Of a DNA stretch of 7,805 nucleotides, positions 1 through 6,384 are shown one piece after another. The DNA is from Fibrobacteria bacterium GUT77 (GTDB lineage Bacteria > Fibrobacterota > Chitinivibrionia > Chitinivibrionales > Chitinispirillaceae), in NCBI GenBank assembly GCA_001462255.1, contig LIUJ01000164.1:1014-8818 (forward strand), written 5' to 3'. Numbering within the stretch: the stretch's first letter is position 1; each line of letters begins with the position of its first letter. Made by a program: the position numbers and the translations under genes. The notes beneath the pieces were generated by a model. The model had not been told where the DNA came from. It was given only the letters and a program-made list of their open reading frames with translations, and did no database searches.

Positions 1-1
1 G

Positions 2-1591
2 TCAACAAACATCCAAAACAAAAAAGATATATTAATATCTATCGTCATAGTAAACTACAAGGTCCCCTACTGTCTTATAGAGGCCCTGCACTCTCTGCGT
101 TTGGCTAAGCTTTATGATCGTTGCGAGGTGATAATCATCGACAACGCTTCCTGCGACGGTTCGCGCGATATTGTGGTTTCAAAGTTTGAGGACGCGCGGC
201 GGATACAGTGGATACAACTCAAAACCAACATCGGTTTCGGCAAGGCCTGCAACATCGGCGTGGAGGCCGCGCGCGGGGAGTACCTGCTGTTTCTAAACCC
301 GGACACGGTCATCTCCGCCAACACGCTCTCCGACGCGGTGGGGTTCATGGAGACGCACCCCAAAGCCGGACTCATGGGGCCCAAGATTCTTAACCCCGAC
401 GGCACGCTCCAGCTCAGTTGCCGCCGCTCCATCCCCACGCCGGCCGTGGCGTTTTACTACTTCGCCGGCTTGAGCTACGTCTTCCCCAAAAGTAAGCGCT
501 TCGGGCGCTACCACCTGACCTACATGGATGAGGACACGATGGCGCGCGTGGACGTGATATCCGGGTCGTTCATGTTCATGCGGCGGGCGCTCTTCAACGA
601 AATAGGCGGGTTTGACAAACGCTTCTTCATGTACGGTGAGGACATAGATTTATGCTACCGGATAACCCACGCCGGGCACGAGGTATGGTACTACCCGCAA
701 ATTAAGATAGTCCACCAAAAGGGAAAGAGCTCCTCCAAACGCAAAATCCGCTCGCGTTTTTACTTCTACGAGGCGATGCTCATCTTCTTCCGCAAGTACC
801 GCACGTTGCCGGAGATGGTTTTTCCGTGGTGGCTGATATGGGTAGGGATCGTTTTTCAGGGGGCGCTGAACATCGGCTCGATCATAGCGCGTTCGGCCGT
901 CGCGCTACTCATGGACACCGTCGCGATAAACGCCGCCGCGTGGGTGGGGCTGGCGCCGCTTTCCAAGTATCTGACCGGACAGTCGATCTACGGCAATGAG
1001 TCGATACTGCCGTTTGTGGGCATACACTCCTTGATGAGCGTCGCGTTTCTGTCACTGTTCGTTTACAACGGCATCTACACCGCAAAAAACTATTCGATAA
1101 GGAATATCGTTTTTTCGGGACTGCTGAGCGGCGCCCTGTTTTTGTCCTGGGTACACTTCCTAACGCCGTACGACGTTAAGGCGTTCGGGATAGCGACCGG
1201 TTCGGCGTTGGTCGCGTCTATACTTTGGCGCGAGACGTTGCCGCTTTTGATTAAGGGTTTGCGGGGGCGGATATTCGCTCCGGAAAGTGCGCTCGTCGTA
1301 GGACACGACGAGGACATCGCCCGCTATGTAAAAAGCGCGAACGGCAAGCGCGGCGCCCCGCGTGTCGCCGGCCTGATCCGTATCGAAGAAGCGTCGGAGT
1401 GCGTCGGGAAGGCGCAAATAGAGGGATACCCCGTACTCGGCGGCATAAACGATTTGGCAAAAACACTGTCGGCGAGCAAAGTAGACGTCCTGCTGATAGC
1501 GGCGGCGCGCCCGTGGTACTCGGAGATCATCAACATTTTGGTAAAGTACCGGAACAGCGGAGTGGAAATTAAGTGGGTGGCTATGGAGTGA
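2..1591 (+). CDS. Membrane-bound family 2 glycosyltransferase with C-terminal CoA_binding_3-like domain (5' partial)
   Basis: Probably transfers a sugar from a nucleotide donor onto a lipid-linked or nascent envelope polysaccharide at the inner membrane; donor and acceptor cannot be read from the sequence. Residues are counted from the codon at position 2. The frame is open to the left edge, and residues 13-19 (SIVIVNY) are the classic first GT2 strand, so the TTG at 101 is not the start. GT2 marks: DNAS near 47-50, NIGFGKACNIG at 76-86, the metal-binding NPDT at 99-102, and GSFMFMRR followed by the GED acceptor-side acid near 212-214. Hydrophobic segments lie near 273-320, 335-359, 367-386 and 394-418. 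Residues 428-529 look like the Rossmann-like CoA_binding_3 fold of WbaP-type polyprenyl glycosylphosphotransferases (ALVVG, EGYPVLGGINDL, VDVLLIA). The catalytic bacterial sugar transferase domain is absent. The GT2 call is firm; the C-terminal domain assignment is from pattern recognition. Confidence 0.9.
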   Translation, partial: STNIQNKKDILISIVIVNYKVPYCLIEALHSLRLAKLYDRCEVIIIDNASCDGSRDIVVSKFEDARRIQWIQLKTNIGFGKACNIGVEAARGEYLLFLNPDTVISANTLSDAVGFMETHPKAGLMGPKILNPDGTLQLSCRRSIPTPAVAFYYFAGLSYVFPKSKRFGRYHLTYMDEDTMARVDVISGSFMFMRRALFNEIGGFDKRFFMYGEDIDLCYRITHAGHEVWYYPQIKIVHQKGKSSSKRKIRSRFYFYEAMLIFFRKYRTLPEMVFPWWLIWVGIVFQGALNIGSIIARSAVALLMDTVAINAAAWVGLAPLSKYLTGQSIYGNESILPFVGIHSLMSVAFLSLFVYNGIYTAKNYSIRNIVFSGLLSGALFLSWVHFLTPYDVKAFGIATGSALVASILWRETLPLLIKGLRGRIFAPESALVVGHDEDIARYVKSANGKRGAPRVAGLIRIEEASECVGKAQIEGYPVLGGINDLAKTLSASKVDVLLIAAARPWYSEIINILVKYRNSGVEIKWVAME

Positions 1592-1650
1592 GCGCGGTTG
1601 CCCGCGATAAAGAAAAGCGTTTTCATATAACAACGACGGAAGGATTTTTT

Positions 1651-2679
1651 ATGCGTTCGTTTACACGGAGAATCTGTTTGTTTTTGTTGACGGCGGCGTT
1701 TGCCGCGGCGGCCGCGGCGCAGGCGCAAGACGCGAAGTTGCCCAAAATCGCCGGTTACGCCTACGGAGCCAAAGACCCCGCCGTAAGCAGAGCGACGGCC
1801 ACCAGACTGGTCACTGCCTTTGTCAACAGCGGACATTACAAGGCTTCGGAAGCGTACAGAGAATTCTTCGAATACGCCGCCGACGGGTACACCTACACCC
1901 CAAAACCCGTCAGCGTAGCACAATTCAGACTCATGGGACAACAGTTCGGCATAGACTACATCTGCGTGGCGGAAGTCGCGACCATCTTCGGCGAGGAACG
2001 CATATTCGCCCACCTGATAGACGTGAAAACGGCCAAAATCATCGCGATGGCCGCCGGCGACACGCCGCTAAGAAGGCCGGCCGACCTGACCGCCGCGTCA
2101 AACCAAATCGTTACGACAATGCTGAAAAACATAGCGGCGACGACCCAGCAACTATCCATGCCCAAGGTACCGCCGGTACTGACACCGGCCCCATGCCAAC
2201 CCGTCGAAGCCGTCGACACGACGCAAACGACGGATTCCACCGCGAATCGCAAAACGCCGCCGGCGCGGATAGCCAAAAACGGACTCTCATTAGGATACGG
2301 TTACGACCCCGAACTGTACATCCTGCAACTCGGATTCGTCCAAACCCGCACGATAATTCCAAAAACGCTGTCTTTCGCGTGGGAAGCCAACGTTTGGGGC
2401 GGCGCCTGGAGCGGAGATAAACACAAAGGCGACTATAGCTACGGCGCGAATATCCCGCTACTCTGCCAACTTGACATAAGCGCGTTCTCTATAGAAGCAG
2501 GAGCGCAAATAGGCGGACTCTTTTACAACAGCGTCAAAGACACAAAATTCACGGTCGGAGCAATCGCCGGAGCGGGAATCTCACCGCACGATATGCTAAG
2601 GATTTACTCTCGCTTCAGCTACAACTACGGTAAGCTGAAATACTATTCGCTGACGTTTGGGGTGCGAACACTGTTTTAG
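1651..2679 (+). CDS. Exported protein: shared N-terminal domain plus probable outer-membrane beta-barrel
   Basis: Function unknown. The ATG at 1651 is chosen because GGAAGG lies at 1638-1643 and a signal peptide follows at once (RR at 6-7, hydrophobic core 8-22, probable cleavage after AQA near 25); the frame also opens further upstream inside the previous gene, which is unlikely to be translated. The protein is 342 aa. Residues 31-158 form a compact alpha/beta domain (PKIAGYAYGA, ATRLV, YREFF, FGIDYICVAE, ADLTAASNQIV) that clearly resembles residues 59-185 of the FISUMP protein two genes on. A Pro/Thr-rich linker covers about 165-205. Residues 209-342 show alternating hydrophobic and aromatic strands and end in an aromatic terminus (SLTFGVRTLF), as expected for a small outer-membrane barrel inserted by BamA. 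It may place the N-terminal domain in the periplasm beneath a barrel anchor. The coding strand is rich in A and C, unlike the next two genes. Confidence 0.8.
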   Translation: MRSFTRRICLFLLTAAFAAAAAAQAQDAKLPKIAGYAYGAKDPAVSRATATRLVTAFVNSGHYKASEAYREFFEYAADGYTYTPKPVSVAQFRLMGQQFGIDYICVAEVATIFGEERIFAHLIDVKTAKIIAMAAGDTPLRRPADLTAASNQIVTTMLKNIAATTQQLSMPKVPPVLTPAPCQPVEAVDTTQTTDSTANRKTPPARIAKNGLSLGYGYDPELYILQLGFVQTRTIIPKTLSFAWEANVWGGAWSGDKHKGDYSYGANIPLLCQLDISAFSIEAGAQIGGLFYNSVKDTKFTVGAIAGAGISPHDMLRIYSRFSYNYGKLKYYSLTFGVRTLF

Positions 2680-2800
2680 ACCGGTCGGCGTTTCGGCTGG
2701 ATACGAAAAAAGTTGGTTTAAATAGGTTGTTATTCTTCGAGATTAAACGTTGATATTTGCCATTTACTCATAAAAATTGAACGACGGAGGATTGGTTGAT

Positions 2801-3337
2801 ATGAATACGCTCGCGCTTATTACAAAACTAAGACGGGTTAGGCGGCAACTGATAACGGCGGCGGCAATGGCGGCGATTGCGGCTATCGCCGCGGGGTGCG
2901 GCTTGGATAGCATAGGAGAGGCGTTGCTGAAGGATCAGGAGGGAAAAAGGCCGAATACGACGTTGCCGAACGATACATCGTCGAACAACCGCGGTGATGA
3001 ATCCGTCTTGATTGGGGATTGGGAATTGGATGAAGACAATACGTACATTTTGACCTTTGGGGAAGACGGCGGTTTAGGCAACAGTAGCGGTGCGTACATC
3101 AAGAATCTCCCTTATGACAGTACGCGGTGGAGAATTGATGATGATACGGGCTTATTGCTCTTATTGGGGTTAAATTGTCATGACGCGGAATGTTTGTCTT
3201 ATGATACCGCCTATATAGCAAAACTCGCATACGAATTATTAAACGACAACAATACGTTACGAATTACCGACGCGGACAATCCCGATGCCGAGCGGGATGT
3301 GTGGACGCGGCGGAGATCGGAAGGCGAGGATGAATAA
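2801..3337 (+). CDS. Small lipoprotein, lipocalin-like or similar fold suspected
   Basis: Unrecognised exported lipoprotein of 178 aa. The ATG at 2801 is chosen because GGAGG lies at 2786-2790, about ten bases ahead; the TTG codons at 2777 and 2792 are in frame but poorly spaced. The N-terminus is basic (KLRRVRRQ at 9-16), then hydrophobic, then a lipobox IAAGC with the lipidated Cys at 33. A low-complexity linker rich in Asn, Thr and Ser follows to about 75. From about 83 (GDWELDEDNTYILTFGEDG) to 173 come alternating strands with a W near 85 and 113 and an ending of the type NNTLRITDAD. This recalls small lipocalin-like lipoproteins in which Gly-x-Trp opens the barrel, but that is a guess from pattern. 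The stop codon lies inside the start region of the FISUMP gene, so the two are probably co-translated and may act together at the outer membrane. Confidence 0.8.
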   Translation: MNTLALITKLRRVRRQLITAAAMAAIAAIAAGCGLDSIGEALLKDQEGKRPNTTLPNDTSSNNRGDESVLIGDWELDEDNTYILTFGEDGGLGNSSGAYIKNLPYDSTRWRIDDDTGLLLLLGLNCHDAECLSYDTAYIAKLAYELLNDNNTLRITDADNPDAERDVWTRRRSEGEDE

Positions 3338-4490
3338 AATGCGGCGATATCATTATCATTCATCGGCAACGGTTTTAACGGCGTTACTGATTGCGGTAAC
3401 GGCGTCTTTATCCGTCGTCGTCACCGCCCAGCCCATGCCGCCCGCGCCGTCTATACCGACGCCGTCCGTTTCCGCCATTGCCCCGGTTCCTATCGCCGAC
3501 CGTCCCAAGATTGCCGTTTACGTTTTCGGCGCCGAGGATCCGGCGATCAACAAGGCGATGGCGACGCGTTTGATCGCGGAGTTGGCCAACACCGGACGTT
3601 ATCAGACGGCGGATAATTACAGGGAGTTTTTTGACCGGGTCACGGCGGAGCCTAAGGGCGCCGCGGGGATTATAAGCTCCAAGCAGATGGCGGTTTTGGG
3701 GAAGCGATTCGGGATGGAGTACGTTTGCGTGGCGGAGTTTATAACAGCTTTTGGGGCGAGGCAGGTGTCGGCGCATATTTTGGGGGTAAACGACGGCGGT
3801 ATTTTGGCCATGGGCGGCGGTAGCGCGGTGATTAGGACCTTCGCGGACTTGACAGTCGCGGCGGAGCAGATAGTCAACGCGATGTTTTGGGGAGCGGATC
3901 CGCCGGGTTCCGCGTGGGCACCGCCGGTGTCGGCGGCGGGGTCTATGCTTGCCGGTACAAACACCGGGGTAGCGGAATTTACCGATTTTAGGGACGGCAA
4001 GATATACAAAACGATCACCGTCGGGGGTGTGGCTTGGATGGCGCAGAATCTTAATTATGTGGTACCGGTCGGTTCTTGGTGCTACAATAACGACAATTCC
4101 AATTGCAACGCATACGGCAGGTTGTACGACTGGAACGCGGCCGGCGCGGCCTGTCCGTCGGGGTGGTATCTTCCGTCTCGTTTGGAGTGGAACGACTTGG
4201 TCGCGACGACCGGCGGTTCCGCCGCGGCGGGTCAGAAACTCAAATCGATAACCGACTGGAACCTTGGTAGCAGCGGATTGGACGATTACGGTTTTTCGGC
4301 GTTGCCGGGGGGTAGCCGCGATGTCGGCGGCAAGTTTGCCGGGATAAACGGCGGCGGTTACTGGTGGACAAGCACGCCGGACACAACCGGTAGCGCCTAC
4401 TACCGGCACATAAGCCACGACCGTAGCGATGTCGACGAGCGCTCCGGCAACGCCAATCAGGGGATTTCCGTGCGTTGCGTTCAGAGGTAA
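3330..4490 (+). CDS. Secreted protein with shared N-terminal domain and C-terminal FISUMP domain
   Basis: Role unknown. FISUMP (Fibrobacter succinogenes major paralogous domain) occurs in many secreted proteins of Fibrobacter and some Bacteroidota. The ATG at 3330 overlaps the lipoprotein stop (3335-3337) and has AAGG at 3321-3324; the ATG at 3339 with GGCGAGGA ahead is equally possible. The protein is 386 aa: signal peptide 12-33, Pro/Ser/Thr-rich linker 35-57, then residues 59-185 (PKIAVYVFGAEDPA, YREFF, FGMEYVCVAE, ADLTVAAEQIV) related to the protein at 1651. FISUMP spans about 215-386: FTDFRDGKIYKTITVGGVAWMAQN (opening strand), YGRLYDWNAA, CPSGWYLPSRLEW, GGGYWWTST and the closing GISVRCVQR. 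Cysteines at 251, 259, 275 and 383 could pair after export. The coding strand is rich in G and T, opposite to the related gene at 1651. The domain call is firm; the function is not known. Confidence 0.9.
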   Translation: MNKMRRYHYHSSATVLTALLIAVTASLSVVVTAQPMPPAPSIPTPSVSAIAPVPIADRPKIAVYVFGAEDPAINKAMATRLIAELANTGRYQTADNYREFFDRVTAEPKGAAGIISSKQMAVLGKRFGMEYVCVAEFITAFGARQVSAHILGVNDGGILAMGGGSAVIRTFADLTVAAEQIVNAMFWGADPPGSAWAPPVSAAGSMLAGTNTGVAEFTDFRDGKIYKTITVGGVAWMAQNLNYVVPVGSWCYNNDNSNCNAYGRLYDWNAAGAACPSGWYLPSRLEWNDLVATTGGSAAAGQKLKSITDWNLGSSGLDDYGFSALPGGSRDVGGKFAGINGGGYWWTSTPDTTGSAYYRHISHDRSDVDERSGNANQGISVRCVQR

Positions 4491-4494
4491 TCGG

Positions 4495-4514
4495 CTCATT
4501 TTAGAATGGGTTTT
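4495..4514 (+). terminator. Weak hairpin terminator after the FISUMP gene
   Basis: Five bases after the stop codon, CTCATT (4495-4500) pairs with AATGGG (4505-4510) across the loop TTAG, including one U-G pair, and TTTT follows. The stem is short and weak and the T run is only four bases, so termination may be partial. An A-rich stretch and then the tRNA-Gly promoter follow directly, so a transcript end here would make sense. Confidence 0.35.
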
Positions 4515-4533
4515 AAAAAAAATAAAAAAAGTC

Positions 4534-4562
4534 TTGACACGCGTCCGCGATTTTATTATTTT
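4534..4562 (+). promoter_or_regulatory. Sigma-70-type promoter for tRNA-Gly
   Basis: A perfect TTGACA at 4534-4539 is followed after 17 bases by TATTTT at 4557-4562 (4 of 6 matches to the consensus). The surrounding AT-rich tract offers other -10 hexamers, TATTAT at 4554 and TATATT at 4564, but with worse spacing. An A-rich tract at 4515-4530 just upstream could act as an UP element. The predicted start near 4570 leaves only a few leader bases before the tRNA. Confidence 0.7.
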
Positions 4563-4573
4563 ATATATTCAAC

Positions 4574-4648
4574 GCGAGAGTAGCTCAGTGGTAGAGCTCC
4601 ACCTTGCCAAGGTGGCTGTCGCGGGTTCAAGTCCCGTCTCTCGCTCCA
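4574..4648 (+). tRNA. tRNA-Gly (anticodon GCC)
   Basis: Full cloverleaf. The acceptor stem GCGAGAG (4574-4580) pairs with CTCTCGC (4638-4644), the discriminator is T at 4645, and CCA is encoded at 4646-4648. The D stem pairs GCTC with GAGC. The anticodon stem CCACC/GGTGG holds the loop TTGCCAA with GCC at 4606-4608. The T arm is GCGGG-TTCAAGT-CCCGT, whose outer pair is G-T. It decodes GGC and GGU glycine codons. It is first in a short tRNA-Gly/tRNA-Cys pair. Confidence 0.97.
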
Positions 4649-4698
4649 ATTTTGTATGTTTTCCGTCAGCGGCGGCTAAACCCCGCATCTTTCGACCG

Positions 4699-4735
4699 TA
4701 GGGTTTCTTTCATCGGGAAGAATCCCTATTTTTTT
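4699..4735 (+). terminator. Rho-independent terminator-like hairpin between the two tRNA genes
   Basis: TAGGG (4699-4703) pairs with CCCTA (4724-4728), then a T-T mismatch, then TTCTT (4705-4709) pairs with AAGAA (4718-4722) around an eight-base loop. Seven T residues (4729-4735) follow directly. This is a good intrinsic terminator on the plus strand and would end the tRNA-Gly transcript. It is odd that the T run stops one base before tRNA-Cys, which would then need read-through or its own promoter. Confidence 0.6.
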
Positions 4736-4736
4736 C

Positions 4737-4807
<71 letters not shown>

Positions 4808-4856
4808 CTTTTTAATCTTGTGATTCTTATCAACGGCTTTAATAGGGGCTCCGCCA

Positions 4857-5180
4857 ATGCGCAAAGTAGCCACCGACCGGATAACTTTGGGCGACGTAGT
4901 CGCCGCCGAGGTGACAAGCCCATCCGGGAATATCCTGATGAAGAAGGGTACGGCGATCACTCCGGCTATGGGCAGGCGGTTGCGCAACTGGGGCATCGCC
5001 TATGTCTACGTAGAGGGCGAGGAGGGTCGCGGCGGAATCTCCGGATCAAAAACTCGGACGGCGGTAGAGACAAAGAGCGAACTTTACGATATGTTCTTCG
5101 GCACGTTGGACAGCGTTAATATGCGGAAGATTTTCGACGCCGTTTGCGCCCACAAAATCCGGCAACAAGGCGGGGAGTAA
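4857..5180 (+). CDS. Small protein resembling the N-terminal region of HD-GYP-type regulators
   Basis: Protein of 107 aa with no named function. The ATG at 4857 has AGGGG at 4844-4848, eight bases ahead. Residues 9-53 (ITLGDVVAAEVTSPSGNILMKKGTAITPAM then RLRNWGIAYVYVEG) match the beta-rich pattern often found just before the catalytic domain of HD-GYP cyclic-di-GMP phosphodiesterases and related signalling proteins: a GD-V-A-V strand, a G-x-LL-KGT turn, and a helix ending in W/GI-x-V-V. A Gly/Ser-rich linker follows at 56-65 and helices at 72-103. Here no catalytic domain is attached; instead the next gene, two bases after the stop, encodes an HDOD protein. The two are probably co-translated and may work as a split form of a usually fused regulator, which is an inference. 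No signal peptide or membrane segment is seen, so it is probably cytoplasmic. Confidence 0.8.
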   Translation: MRKVATDRITLGDVVAAEVTSPSGNILMKKGTAITPAMGRRLRNWGIAYVYVEGEEGRGGISGSKTRTAVETKSELYDMFFGTLDSVNMRKIFDAVCAHKIRQQGGE

Positions 5181-5182
5181 AT

Positions 5183-6064
5183 ATGCCGACACCCACACGC
5201 GGCGATATCTCCACGCGGCTACACGCCTTAGGCGGGTTACATACCATAAAAAACCTACAGACACAACCGGCCGTCATAGCGCGAATCACGCAAATGCTGC
5301 AAAACCCGACCACAAACGCCGAGGAACTCGGTTTGGCAATCAGAACCGACCAGGGGCTTACCACAAGGGTGCTAAGGCTCGTCAATTCCGCCTTCTACGG
5401 CTTCCCCGGCAAAATCGGGAGCATTAGCCACGCCGTAGTGCTACTTGGCTTCTCCACGGTAAAGAACATCGTCCTCACCGCCTCCGTGCTCGACATCTTC
5501 AAAACAAACAGCGGCGGCAAGTTCAACGCGCGAGAGGTTTGGAAACACTCCCTCGCCTGCGGCGTAACCGCCCAATGCCTAGCCCGCGTAGTCGGGTACG
5601 AGTTTCAAGAGGAGTGCTTCGTAGCCGGCCTACTGCACGACATCGGCAAGGTGGTACTCTTCCAACTGGCGCCCGACGACTTTGTCCGCGTGGTCGATTG
5701 CGCCGACAGAACCAAAACACTATTTTACGACTCGGAATGCAAACTTTTGGGGATAAACCACCAAGAGATCGGCGGTATGCTCATAGAACAATGGCGCCTG
5801 CCCGCAAAAATTCTAAGTGCCGTCTCGTCGCACCACAATCCGGCGGCTGCGGAAGACGACGACTCCAAGCTAACGGCCATAGTCCACTGCGCAGACATCT
5901 TCGCCAGAGCGCTCGGCTACGGAAACGGCGGCGACAAAAAAATCCCCCCAATCAGCGACTCCGCGTGGGACACGCTTAACCTAAACGGCGTAAACTTGGA
6001 ACGATTATTCGATACAATATGGAGCGAGTGGGAAAAGGCGGAAGCTTACGTTCAAGAAGTATGA
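5183..6064 (+). CDS. HDOD domain protein with HD-type metal-site residues present
   Basis: Cytoplasmic signalling protein of 293 aa; HDOD proteins act in bacterial regulation of motility, cell cycle, stress and surface behaviour, usually through protein contacts, and many lack catalysis. The ATG at 5183 is chosen because GGGGAG lies five bases ahead and the preceding gene stops two bases before; the frame opens earlier at 5144, inside that gene. The HDOD core covers about 20-215: QPAVIARITQMLQNP, the conserved LRLVNSAFYG (64-73), ISHAVVLLG (81-89), then the HD-like half. H122, H152-D153 (LLHDIGK), H193, H217-H218 and D238 are all present, the set that binds two metals in HD phosphohydrolases. 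Many HDOD proteins have lost these, so this one might bind metal or have activity; that is not shown. The coding strand is rich in A and C, unlike the gene just before it. Confidence 0.9.
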   Translation: MPTPTRGDISTRLHALGGLHTIKNLQTQPAVIARITQMLQNPTTNAEELGLAIRTDQGLTTRVLRLVNSAFYGFPGKIGSISHAVVLLGFSTVKNIVLTASVLDIFKTNSGGKFNAREVWKHSLACGVTAQCLARVVGYEFQEECFVAGLLHDIGKVVLFQLAPDDFVRVVDCADRTKTLFYDSECKLLGINHQEIGGMLIEQWRLPAKILSAVSSHHNPAAAEDDDSKLTAIVHCADIFARALGYGNGGDKKIPPISDSAWDTLNLNGVNLERLFDTIWSEWEKAEAYVQEV

Positions 6065-6084
6065 GCGCTTTTCGCAAATTACCC

Positions 6085-6384
6085 CTACCCTTTAGCGGCC
6101 TCCGCCGCCTCTTTAGCCGCTTTCTTCTCCGCCAGCCTCCTCTCCCTCTCCTTCTCCGCCGCCTCCCTCTCGGCCTTCTCCGCGTCCGCCCTCGCCTTCG
6201 CAACCTTGCTAAGTTCCTCGCTGATCAACATGAAACGCACCTGATCGCGAAACTCCTCCTTCATCTTAAATTCCGGAGGCATACGAAAATAGCGGGACAG
6301 CACCCACACCAAGACAAGAACGAAGACGGTTATACCCAAGGCTATAAGCGATACGGGAGCAAAGAGTTCGGATATTACATTCAT
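6085..6384 (-). CDS. Small membrane-anchored coiled-coil protein coupled to potD
   Basis: Unrecognised protein of 99 aa. One membrane segment (about 10-29, VSLIALGITVFVLVLVWVLS) is followed by a basic stretch (RYFR) and then by a highly charged Ala/Glu/Lys/Arg helix from about 40 to 98 with heptad-like spacing, expected to form a coiled coil; by the positive-inside rule the helix faces the cytoplasm. The start ATG (6384-6382) overlaps the TGA of the potD-like gene as ATGA, a classic coupling arrangement, and GGGTGGG lies close ahead. It is therefore read as the last gene of the transporter unit and may be a partner or stability factor for it; that role is inferred from position only. The low-complexity helix gives the plus strand its pyrimidine-rich look. 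It ends 20 bases from the convergent HDOD gene. Confidence 0.72.
   Translation of the reverse strand: MNVISELFAPVSLIALGITVFVLVLVWVLSRYFRMPPEFKMKEEFRDQVRFMLISEELSKVAKARADAEKAEREAAEKERERRLAEKKAAKEAAEAAKG

Noticed and set aside
1598..1631. Promoter-like TTGCCC and TATAAC ahead of the gene at 1651
   Set aside because: The spacing is 22 bases, and the start would fall on the ribosome binding site. The gene is more likely read from further upstream.
1324..2013. Minus-strand open frame of 229 codons crossing the gap between the first two genes
   Set aside because: It lies opposite two well-supported genes, has no recognisable domain, and would span their junction.
2681..2700. Hairpin CCGGTCG/CGGCTGG directly after the barrel gene
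   Set aside because: The stem includes G-U pairs and is followed by A residues, not a T run, so it is not a convincing intrinsic terminator on the plus strand.
2727..2757. Possible promoter (TTGTTA and GATATT) before the lipoprotein gene
   Set aside because: The hexamer matches are poor and the spacing is about 19 bases in AT-rich DNA. A promoter is likely in this gap, but its position cannot be fixed.
3408..4499. Long minus-strand open frame (363 codons) opposite the FISUMP gene
   Set aside because: Its product is a string of Arg, Pro and Val with no family pattern. It mirrors a clear secreted protein with a signal peptide and a FISUMP domain, and arises from codon bias.
4818..4843. TTGTGA and TTTAAT ahead of the 107-aa gene
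   Set aside because: The spacing is only 14 bases, so it is not a credible promoter despite a good -10 match.
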